The position numbers and the translations under genes were made by a program. The notes beneath the pieces were generated by a model, which searched no databases, was not told where the DNA came from, and saw nothing but the letters and a program-made list of their open reading frames with translations. Below, piece by piece: positions 49,241-59,446 of a DNA stretch of 64,000 nucleotides (positions within the stretch are counted from its first letter, which is position 1; each line of letters opens with the position of its first letter). The DNA is from Dastarcus helophoroides (taxonomy: Eukaryota; Arthropoda; Insecta; Coleoptera; Bothrideridae), in assembly GCA_028583605.1 (NCBI GenBank), contig CM053328.1:10528782-10592781 (forward strand), in the 5' to 3' direction.

Positions 49241-52200
49241 CTGAAAAAAATTTCATATGATTATTTTTTGGCAAAGTAGTGAAGCTTGATAATGTACAAA
49301 AGTATAATCATGTGTTTTAGTTCACTCATCGAAAAGTCAAACACTGTAAAACATTTGATTGCGGGCGCTTATAAATTACGTAACACACTAAAATGGAAAG
49401 GGGGTTCAAGGGGATGATAACTGTTCATCGATGTTTAGAAAATACTGATGTTGAGAGTTTAATGCTTTATTCCAGGCCCGTAAACAGAGGGGGGCTAGGG
49501 GGGTGCAGCCCTCCCCCCGAAACTTTTTGACTTCGCACTAGATAGAACTGAACTTCACAGATGTGCGACATTTTTAAAAACCATTTTTTAGTGGATCATT
49601 TTGTTTTCGTACTGAAATGAAAGGATGTTTTTTTTTTCAAATCTGGCGCCATTTTTTATTATTAGAGACCGGATTTTAAGCACAATCAAGCAAGGTAAAT
49701 TAGGCAAAAACGAAAAGCTAAAGAAGGCATCAAAAAGGTAAAATACTCTAAAAAAAGCATTAACGCGCAATTAACAAAAAAATATTTTGAATCTCAGTCA
49801 AAATTAAAAAAAAAATAGGTTTTAGGTTATCCTCGGGATATTCGAAAAGAGTAAAACATTTTCAAATGAAGAAGTTCTTAAAATTTCGAGTTCATTCTCG
49901 AATTTCCACCCTAAACCCTAAAATTTTCACCTTAAATTCATTCGAATTTTTTCCAAAATTTTGACTTAAATCTGAGATTTCGTTTCTAGAAAAATTTAAA
50001 CTGTTCTTGAAATTTCTTTTTTTTTATTTGGAATTTCAATCTTATGTTTTAAATTTGATTAAAAAAATGTTGAATTTTGCAAGTTTTTCAAGCCTAAACT
50101 CCCCATTTTGAGAAAAAATCAAATGTTGAAAGGAAGTGAGAATTTATACAACCGCTTTTTCGAGATTTAACACCAAATTTTGAGAAAAAGTTGGATTTTG
50201 TGATAATAGTTTTACAGTTTTGGAATTTAAAAATTTAAATTTTAAATTCGGTATTTGAATATTAGACCCTTTACTAAAAAATCAAAATCTCTTATAAGCC
50301 ATTATTTTGAGAAAACATTTTTTAATAAGTTATTTTTATGAATTTCTTCCATAATTTTTCTGACATGACCATTGAACTTTAAAAAAAATGTCTAAAACGT
50401 CGATTCTTTTTTAAATTCTGAGTTTCACACAAAACATGAGTATTTTTAAATTGGAAAATTCAGGATTTTTTTGATAACTTTAACCCATCAGCTTAATTCG
50501 AAATTTTTAATTTTTTCAAAAAGTTTTAACTTTCTAATAAAAAATTTGGAAATTTTTGGTTATAAAGTTGATTTGCTTATATTTCGATTACGATTTCGAA
50601 AATTCGACTTTTATGTCCAAAATTCGACTTCCAAGTGAAAACTTCCAAAAAAATATTTAAATTTCTATCTTGGTTATCAAATTTCAACTTTAATTAAGCC
50701 ATTTTTTACTTTTAATCACAGACATTTCAAGTTTAAATTCATATTTTTAGAGAAAATTGATATATACAATGCTTACAACTTTTCACGACGAGTCTAAAAA
50801 TGTCAGGATTAAAGTCGAAATTCTGAAAAAAAATGAGCCTAATGACTAGTTTATTTTTCAAAATTTTTACATTAGCACTGGTGCAAAATTCAGACTTCTT
50901 CACAATATTTTGACTTTTTTTCTAGACATTTAATAGAAAAAAATCCCCTGGCCATTTTGAGAAAGCACTAAAGTTTCAGGAAATATCAAAGTTTATTTTT
51001 TGAGTTTTGTTTCGAGGCAAAATGTTGACTGTTATTAGTTTTTGTTAATAGATTTCATCTTTTGGAAATTAGAGATTTTTTTAAAAAAAATTTTACTCCA
51101 AACCTTTTTTTTTTCAAAAATTATAGCTTCTTTTTTCTTCTGATTTAGAGAGTAATTCTAAATGTCAACTTATTTTTAAAATTTCGAATTTAAAAAACTT
51201 AAAACTTCGAGATCTAAGAGGTAAATTTGTTAAGAATTAACATATTCCTACTTTTTATTCGGAAATTCAAAATTTCTAAAAAAGTTAATACTTTCAGAAA
51301 TGTTTAATAATGAATTCTGGTTATTTTTAAGTATAAACACGGTCGTAGTTAAACTTTTCCTAGAACGAGTTTGTCACTCTAAATGTAGGCTTTTGTAGAC
51401 ATTTCAAATTAAAATTCCAAATTTAAAAAACTCAAGATTAAGTTCACAATTTCGATATCTGATATTTTTCACAAAAACTTTGGACGAAATTTCCGGGTTT
51501 CTAGAAAGAATTGAAGTTTAAAAAAATATTTGTGCATTTGAAGTAAACACCAAGATTTTGAACTTTGAATTTTGAGAAAATAAGTAAAAGTATTAACTAC
51601 TTCCGCATTTAACAAAATATCTCATTCAAATTGAAAATTTTGAAAAAGTTCGAAATTTTGAGATTAAAGGTAAAACTTAGAAAAAAAAACGATAAATAAC
51701 TTTGTAGCAAAAACTTTTTTTTGAAATTCGGAAGAATCAAATGCATTTCGACATTGCAGATTCAGATAGCAACAATAATTACCAAAATTGCCCAAAATAA
51801 AAAACGTAGGAAGTGAAGTTGTTGCCAGTTAGAAAAAGAGTTGGACGCTAAGAGGAAACTTGAATTAAAAAAAGTATCTAATCTTCCAGAATTTAGAAAG
51901 AATATCCAAATTCTAAATGTTCGGGTGCAAACTTTAAATTTGAGATAAAAGTTAACATTATGAATTTAATCAAAATTTGAAAAAAATTAAAAAAAAAGAT
52001 TTTTCTCCAACTTACTTCAAACTATGTTTTTAAATAGAACACTTTCTAGAGGCATTTTTCATTACACAAGTAAGGTTATAGAAAACAGTTCAAAGGTAAA
52101 TTTTAGAAAAGGAATATCTTTCGAGCTATTTTATCATCTTACCCACACATCTGTTTTTATTTAGAAATTAATTTAAGATAAATAGGCAACATTGTTGTTA

Positions 52201-52987
52201 AATTACTTTGTCAGAATGTTTGAAGAGTTAGCCTCTAGAAATGTTTTTAGTGTATATTTCTATATTTTAGTATACTTCTGTACAATAATAATATTATTAG
52301 TAAAGTAGTATTGGGCCGTGGCTTCTTAGCTCTAACCCAAACGCAAACAAAGGTAGTTTTAGCAGAAAGATCCCCCATCCCCCCCGAAAAAAATCCTGAT
52401 TACTGGGGCTGCTTCATTCTCTAGCATTACGCTTAAGAGATAAATTAATTGTCATGTGCGTATTGTATTTAATTGTTAACTTGCGTAAATTTTAACTGGA
52501 TTCAAAATGTTACTTCAAGGTAAGATTATATTGAAACTAACCGTGATAAGGCACGTTTTGAAAAAAAAAAATCATTTTAATGAGGTACAAAGCAGATAAA
52601 AGTCGTTCACCTGTGACTTAATTCATGTCTCAGTTGAAGTTTTTTCTCTAATTAAAGTTAATTGTTGGTGCTTTATTTTTAAATTAACTAATAATTGTGT
52701 ACGTTCATAATGAAACATTTGAATAATTGTGTAAAAAATACAACTTGGGCGACATGTTAGATGGCCTGCTAATTAAATTATTTCTAAACGGGAAGTTTCA
52801 ACATTTATCTCTTTTATACGTTTAACTAATTAAGAATAAGTACTTGGCTTTAAAAAAAAGAGAAGGAAAGGTTCTCAAAGGTCGATACTAATTAACTTGA
52901 TGCCAAGGACGTACTCGGCGGCAACCGCAAAATCAGATAAACGTCAAGTAGATTCAGAGCAAATTTTGTCCTCAACAAGGAGGATTT
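49241..52987. other. Intergenic, degenerate repeats, no gene recognised
   Basis: 49800-52000 is largely the CGAAATTT/AAATTTTGA motif field with mixed polarity. A G-rich/C-rich patch at about 49473-49522 and a C-rich patch near 52371-52390 are the only compositional breaks. Confidence 0.5.
49473..49522 (+). other. G-tract/C-tract patch
   Basis: GGCCCG, then AGAGGGGGGCTAGGGGGG, then CAGCCCTCCCCCCGAAAC. Two G runs are followed by C runs, so the strand could form a hairpin or, with weaker support, contribute to a quadruplex. It is probably the end of an interspersed repeat. Confidence 0.4.
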
Positions 52988-53246
52988 TATTTCTTTCCTT
53001 CTCTTTCTCTGTCTGTCTCTGTCTCTGTCTCTGTCTCTTTCTCTTTCTCTGTCTCTTTCTCTTTCTCTTTCTCTTTCTCTTTCTCTTTCTCTTTCTCTTT
53101 CTCTTTCTCTTTCTCTTTCTCTTTCTCTTTCTCTTTCTCTTTCTCTTTCTCTTCTCTTCTCTTCTCTTCCTCTCTTCTCTTTCTCTTCTCTTCTCTTCTC
53201 TTCTTTTCTCTTTCTCCCTCTCTCTCTATCCCTCTCGCTCTCTCTT
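52988..53246 (+). repeat. Polypyrimidine microsatellite (TCTCTT)n
   Basis: About 250 bases of nearly pure pyrimidine: CTGTCT units, then at least 20 CTCTTT hexamers, then CTTCT-type pentamers and CTCTCT dinucleotides. The 140-residue frames on both strands (Leu/Phe-rich one way, Arg/Glu-rich the other) are products of the repeat. Confidence 0.95.
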
Positions 53247-54033
53247 ACACATCTCAGGGAATTTCGATGTTTCATTTCGCACGTTAGGGAAACATCTTGG
53301 AGTAGTGGCAACATACTAACTCTACTATTTTTTCTAGATGACTAGCTAAAGTTCCTTAAATCTTATCGCATAAGCAGTACATTGTTGTCGACTCAGAAAA
53401 TCTACTGCAAGGCGACTTGGCGATTTGTTTTATTCTTAGGGATGCAACATCGTTCAAAAAAAATTTTTAGAATAAAACATTGATGTCTGAAACATCTCCA
53501 TTCGGTAACGATACATCGATGCTTTTCCGATGTTTTTTAAATATTTCATTGCAGATTTAAGAAAGTCAAAATTACGAAGGTGTAGAAAAAAACCTTGGTT
53601 TAGAAAAATTTTATTTAATAAATTTCAGGGTTTAACGTTAACATTTCGACTTTTTTATTCCAAAGTCCGAGATTAGAATTGAAATTTTGACTTTAATCTC
53701 GAAATTTTTTGACTTGGATCTCAAAATTTCGACTTTTTTCTCGAAAATTCGACTTCCTTATCGAAATTTCGCCTATAATCTTAAAATTTCGACTTTTTTT
53801 CTAGAAATATCGAGATTAAAGTCGAAATTTCGACTTTCATATCGAAATTTCGACTTTTATATCGAAATTCCGACTACAGATAAACTCGACACATCGACTT
53901 TTATTTTGAAATATCAAGAAAAAAGTAGAAATTCCGAGGTTGACCTCTATGGTTGTGTTAGGCAGATGAAGATTACAGTAGGGTGTGTTCAGTAATTGTA
54001 ATTGTTAATAACCTAAATTTCGACTTTTTCCTA
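53247..54033. other. Intergenic, ends in CGAAATTTCGAC-rich block
   Basis: 53640-53940 is a compact run of CTCGAAATTTCGAC-type motifs, one of the best-preserved stretches of the motif field. No gene. Confidence 0.5.
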
Positions 54034-54958
54034 GAAAGGCCATAGGACGATAAGTATAGTGAATCGGTCCCAGAAAGATATCTGGACTATTTTTTGAGAA
54101 TGTGTTGCTACTAGATTCTTTGATCCTGCAAGTTTCAGATCTCTATCTATTTTAGTCTTTGAAAAAGTCGAGAAAAATTCTAAAAAAATCGAAAAATAGA
54201 ATTTTTTTTCTCAAAAATGACTTGACCGATTTAAGTAAAATTTGGAAACATTATATAAATATATACATATAAGCTATATTCCAAAAAATTGACAGTCTAT
54301 AATCATTATGTTATTTAGGAAAAACAGGCAATTTTTTTCAAAATTATTTCTGTCTTTTATGATAACGTTCTAGAATAATTGTGAAACTAATTTCTGTTTG
54401 TGTCTTTTTTGATGTAGAATACCTTTGCAAATTCTGAAACTGATCAAAAAGGTACGCCATATTGAAAAAAAATAAAAACCGATTTTTTCATTAAAAAATT
54501 GATTTATATTTCAATTTCAGAAATATTGGGCTCATCTCAGAGAGTATATTCCTACTAATAGGATAATTTAACTTTGCAAGTTTCAAGGATTTAATTTTTT
54601 TTTTTTGAAAATATTTTTTTCTTAAATCGCATAAAACCGGTTTCAATGAAATTTGAAAATATTAGAAAGGTATATGAATGCTTTATTAAAAAAAACCATC
54701 AGCTCCTTTATAATCTTAATATTAATTATAAGAGACGTTCTAGAGCAGTTTTAGAGTTAACTTTCTTAATGTGCTTTTTGATATAGAATAATCTCTTGAA
54801 TCCTTAAATTAATTAAACATCGATTTATTTCAATGTGTCTTATATCATTGAAACAACAGAAACAAAATATTCAAAAAAATTATGCAGATGTTTTTTACAA
54901 AAATGTTATTATAAGTATATTAAAAAAATAAATTATAAACTAGATATATTAAGATCTT

Positions 54959-55683
54959 CCAAAGAAGGTTTCACCCCTTTACCACATCGGCAATTAAATA
55001 GATAATTACGCGATACCTATTTCGCCAGCAGAACTGGCATTTTCAAGCGCACTAATCTAAAAAGATTAGCAAAAGATGCATCGACTGTCATCTGCATTGA
55101 GATTCAAATCGATACTGGCGGTCTTTTGCGTTATTTCCTATTTCTAATAGTTTAACACATCTGGTGCATGCAATTTTGACCTGCCACAAATAGCCTTCAA
55201 TAAACTGGAGGCCAGCCAATGGTCCTTTATCTCCGTTAAGGGTAACTGGCCTCTGATTGATATAAATTGTTTCGTATGCATCAAGTTCTCTGCTATTTGT
55301 GACCGATCATAACAATTTTAAATTTTCAATGTTAATTTTGTGTCCTGTATTTATCATATGTAGGGCGACACTTGATTTTTCTTCTCTATTGTATCTAAAA
55401 TGAGCGATATGTTCTTTAAATCTAGTTTTAATGGATCTCTTGGTCTGTCCAACATATGATAAATTACAATTGTTACAGCTTATTTCGTAAATTCCTCCGT
55501 AGCATTACCCAAATTATTGCGGAGACTGTTATTGGCTGTGTACACTACTACTCTTACGTTGTTTTCTTTTAGAACTTTATTAATTTTATTAGTGATATTT
55601 GGGTAAAAAAATTACCATTTGAGGGGTGAAACCTTCTTTGGACTTAATCACAAGCCACAGTGTTTAGTTCAGTGCTTTAGAGA
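54959..55683 (-). mobile_element. Penelope-like element fragment with GIY-YIG endonuclease, 12-base target duplication
   Basis: On the minus strand (from about 55620) the linker reads ITNKINKVLKENN. After a frame change, near 55500, comes YGGIYEISCNNC, then SYVGQTKRSIKTRFKEH, the GIY-YIG nuclease typical of Penelope-like retroelements, then ELDAYETIYIN. One in-frame stop follows IENLKLL. The insert is bounded by TATTAAGATCTT at 54947-54958 and 55684-55695. Near its ends lies a perfect 20-base inverted repeat (54959-54978 and 55622-55641). The reverse transcriptase itself is missing. The corresponding place in the opposite arm of the host inverted repeat (about 58460-58480) has no insertion. 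Confidence 0.85.
55009..55052 (-). ncRNA. Degenerate hammerhead-like motif downstream of the Penelope-like endonuclease
   Basis: On the minus strand, GTGCGCTTGAAAA is followed by stem II GCCAG-TTCTG-CTGGC, then GAAATAGGTATCGCG. The arrangement fits a type I hammerhead with very short stem III, as known in Penelope-like terminal repeats. The first core box reads TTGAAAA rather than CTGANGA, so it should be inactive. Confidence 0.45.
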
Positions 55684-57014
55684 GTATTAAGATCTTGATA
55701 ATTTTACTTAAAATATTTTTTGCATTTTAAAATACCAATCTACAATTATTAATCAATATGCTTGTAAAATAATTTAATTAGAAAACTAAACAATTCGAGC
55801 GATTCCTTTCCAAATCAATTGGCTTCTATTCTTAGAAAACCATAAAAACATAAATATCAAAAATCAGTCAAAAATTGCGACCTATAGCATGATCAGAAAC
55901 GTACACATAGATCGACGGATGGAAAGACGATGATTCAATGGGGAATTTTTTACTTAATAGCCGTTTCAAAATGTAGCAAAATGATAATTTGTTTAGAAAA
56001 AACTCTCTTCTATCCAAAATGTTATATTACAACTGATTTGGTGGACATCAGTTATCTAAGATATTAACTATCATTTTATGGCGAAAAATCAAGTTTTTGG
56101 TATTTATCGATAGGAGAGCAGCCGACGCGATGGTCATGATGTATAGAACAGAATTTTCTAAACTGCAATTTTATAGTTTAAGAAATTAAAATTGATTGTG
56201 TATCAATTTTTAAAGATAACCAAGGATCAGTTCCTTCTACCAAAAATTCAACTATACTTCTTATTGATTTTTAAATATTGTGATACTTCTTGTGCAGCAG
56301 CAGCAGCTAAAACGGATCCCCCGCAAAGATCAATGGAACGTGGAGCGTCGTTTTTTTAGTCGTCAACAATACTTTGGCGCACGACGTATTTTTTTAGTCA
56401 TCAAAAATATTTTAGAATATTCCTTCTTAAAAACATTTATTTAGTCATCAAAAATACTAATAATACAATTTTGTTTATCTTCGATTTTTTAGAGCTTATA
56501 TTTAACAAACTGTTGCGGCTGTAAATATGGATTGCTCTTATAGCCCAGTAAAAATGAATTTTTATTACAAAATAATTAAATACTAAACTTTTTTTTAGAA
56601 ATGTTTTTGATTTCGACTTAACAAATAAGTACAGAAAGTTCCCTACCAAGATCATGTGCGGATTGGCCAGCATATTGACTTAAAATGAAAAATTTTGTTT
56701 TTTTTTGTCAACAACTAACATAATTTTAGTCTAACAAAAAAACTGTTTTTTATAAAAATTGGAAAGCTTAGAATTTGATTCAAAGAAGTTATTTGCCATT
56801 TTTCGTAGATATAGTCGTTACTGGAAAAATGTCATGCTTTTGGATATTTGCATTGATTTCAACATCACCAAAAAGGTACAGCATGTGAAGCGTTTTTTTA
56901 ATTAATTTTGCCAAGGATGCCTAATGTACTAATCCGTCTTTGGTTAATTTCGTAATTTATTGACATCAATGTTTTTCTAATGCACAGACCAATAGGTTTG
57001 AACATTTATTAGAT

Positions 57015-57082
57015 TTGAAGTTTGGAAACCAAATACCGGTTTCGATCTTGTTAGATCTCGTCAGTTTGGTATATCCAACTCG
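57015..57082 (-). ncRNA. Hammerhead ribozyme (type I, intact core)
   Basis: On the minus strand the core box CTGACGA (57064-57058) is followed by stem II GATCT-AACA-AGATC (5 bp, 4-base loop), then GAAA (57043-57040), then CCGGTA. Stem III is the self-complementary ACCGGT, too short to fold alone but able to pair between two molecules. The predicted cleavage is after A at 57034 (GGTA|TTT). Stem I is ACCAAA (57070-57065) with TTTGGT (57033-57028), then an internal loop and a second helix GTTGGA/TCCAAAC. All conserved core positions (CUGANGA, GAAA, UH) are present. Family knowledge: dimeric, short-stem-III hammerheads occur in Penelope-like elements. Activity is inferred, not shown. Confidence 0.75.
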
Positions 57083-57162
57083 AATGCTGACAAATGTTCC
57101 GACAAGTAAATACTATAACATTGTTTTAGTACTTACTTGTCGGAACATTTGTTAGCATTCGA

Positions 57163-57223
57163 GTTGGATATACCAAACTAAAGAGATCTAATAAGATCAA
57201 AACCGGTATTTGTTTTTCAAACT
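57163..57223 (+). ncRNA. Degenerate hammerhead in the opposite inverted copy
   Basis: The mirror copy reads CTAAAGA (57178-57184) where the other has CTGACGA, and AAAA (57199-57202) where the other has GAAA, with stem II GATCT-AATA-AGATC and ACCGGTA retained. Loss of core G5 and G12 predicts no self-cleavage. Confidence 0.6.
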
Positions 57224-59446
57224 TCGAATCTATAAATGTTCAAACCTATTTTTCTGTGCATTAGAATCCTTGTCTTCTGGGAACTTTCCTAGAGAGCAAC
57301 CGCTTCGCTAGGTGCCAGTGTTTCAACTGTTGGTAGTTCAGCTACCTATGATTCACTATACACGCCTGGAGGGCTGCATAAATTTGTAGTCTAGGTTGCA
57401 TTCTACTTGCATCAATGTTTTTATTGGTTTTGATATTATGTTCTTCATCTAATAATTTACTTTCATTTCGTGATCAAAAAAATAATTATGAGAGTTTCTA
57501 CAAAGGTTTTAAGCATTGTGGTATGTATAAAGGTTTCAACGGTATCGTATGTCGATCACCAACAAATCTAGTAGTATTCCTTGCATAGTTAGTAGCGCCC
57601 TAAGATACCAAGAATCTCCTAATTACATACTTTTGTGCTATTTTTGTTGTTCCTAAAATTAGTGAAAATGTATAGAATACGCACCATCGACCAACTGTCT
57701 TTGCAAAAAGTAATCTGAACTCATTTTAGACATTTATTCATTTAGATCCCGTCAACGTGTAAACGACGGATAAAGATGATGAAGGCTGAATGATAATTAA
57801 TTCAGAAACGTAACATTCAGGCCAACAAAAACAAGCCCTCCCGCCAAAAAAAATCTCAAATTCAACGGAAGAGGTGAACTAGATTATACCTTCTAAGGAT
57901 ATCGCTCAAAAAGTACAGGCCAAAATCTGTATATTTTGGGTAGTGCAGAAATGAGTGTGACTACCCGAAAGCACGCTATTCGTGAGACATTTTCTCAATA
58001 ACGACTAACTCTAAAAGAAAAAGGTTAATAACTTTTTTGTAGAAAATTTAAAGTTCTCCAACTTTTATTAAAAACATTTTTTTGTTAAATTAAAATTATA
58101 GAAATTATTGGCAAAGAAACAAAATTTTCCATCTTCAAATCAATAGAACGGCCGTTCCCCACACGATCTTGGCAGGGAACTTTATAAACTTATTTGTTAA
58201 ACGTAAGTGAAGATATTTCTAAAATAAAAATGTAGTATTTAATTTTTGTGCAACAGGGGTGATTTTTCATCTATTTTTCCTGAACTACTATGGAGTAAAT
58301 AAGACATGTCTACATTTAAAAGCAATACATTGAGATGTTGCCTTTGTTCGAAATTATTGATAAAAAACACCCGCAAAATATGGAATCAAAATGCAAATTG
58401 ATTTTGAATTCTGATTAAGTTAATATTAAACATATTGATAAATAATTGTAAGGATATTTTAAGTAAAATTATTGACATCTTTGCTAATATAGTTTTAATT
58501 AATTCTTAAATACCTTTATATTTTAGTAATATTCATATACTTTTTTTGGATGTTTTGTTTCTGTTGTTTTAATTATATAAAAAACAATGAAATTAATCGA
58601 TTGTTATTTGTACATTATCAATCAATTTTAAGATTCGAGATATTGTTTTATATCAAAAAACACATTAGGAAAGTCAACTTTAAAACTGTTTTAGAATGTA
58701 CCACAAAGGAAAAAAAAACTCGCAAAAGATTGACTGTTTCTAACAATTATGTATTATTAAAATTAAGAGCTAGTATTTTTTTGAGCAAAGTATTTATATA
58801 TCTCTATAATGTTTCTAAATTTCACTGAAATGGGTTTTATGCGGTTTTCGAAAAAAAAATATTTCCTATTTTTTAGGGATTTTTTCAAAAATGAAAATTA
58901 ATAGAATTCTGCAACTTGCAGGATCAAACTATCGTATTAGCAGGAATATGCTTTTGAGAGATGATCCCAATATTACTGAAATTAAAATAAATCAATTTTT
59001 AAATGAAAAAATTGATTTTTATTTTTTTTCAATATGGCTTACTTTTTTGATCAGTTTCAGAATTTGCAAGGTTATTCTACATCAAAAAAGACATAAAAAA
59101 AGTTTATTTCAAAATTGCTCTAGAGCGTTATCATAAAGAAAAAAAATAAGTTCGAAAAACATTGCCCGTTTCTCCTAAATAGCATAAAGATTTTGGATAA
59201 ATATATTTTTTTAATGTAGCTTTTATACATCTACATAAAATGTCAAAATTCGATTTAAATCGCTCAGGTAGTTTTTGAGAAAAACATATTTTTCTATTTT
59301 TCGTTTGATTTTTCAAAAACCAAATAGATAGAGGTCTGAAACTTATACAATTAAAGTATCTTATTAGTAGCAACATACCCTTAAAAGATGATCTAGAATT
59401 CCTTCCGGGGTCGATTCACTATACTAATCGTCCTATGGCCTTTCTA

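Larger units (their letters stand above)
56977..57409 (-). mobile_element. Hammerhead-bearing inverted-repeat retroelement fragment, 13-base direct repeats
   Basis: Two inverted copies of about 140 bases (56977-57118 and about 57125-57264) share nearly all positions, including ACAAATGTTCCGACAAGTAA and ATATACCAAA. They are followed by 145 bases of distinct, less AT-rich sequence (57265-57409). The whole is flanked by CATCAATGTTTTT at 56964-56976 and 57410-57422. Inverted terminal repeats, hammerhead motifs and a 10-15-base target duplication are together typical of Penelope-like retroelements. No protein is encoded. Confidence 0.65.
54034..59444. mobile_element. Giant inverted-repeat element 3 (GAAAGGCCATAGG ends)
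   Basis: The end GAAAGGCCATAGGACGATAA at 54034 recurs as reverse complement at 59444, with TA flanks at 54032-54033 and 59445-59446. Arm similarity continues inward: 54360-54600 against 58880-59130 (shared TCTGAAACTGATCAAAAA), 55690-55780 against about 58400-58470 (AATTTTACTTAAAATAT) and 56560-56840 against about 57975-58260 (AGTTCCCT-CCAAGATC-TGTG). The left arm is lengthened by a Penelope-like insertion. The centre carries the hammerhead element. No transposase was recognised, so it is probably non-autonomous. Confidence 0.75.

Noticed and set aside
52892..53319. Overlapping 140-residue frames on both strands
   Set aside because: They are translations of the (CTCTTT)n tract and have no sequence outside the repeat that looks coding.
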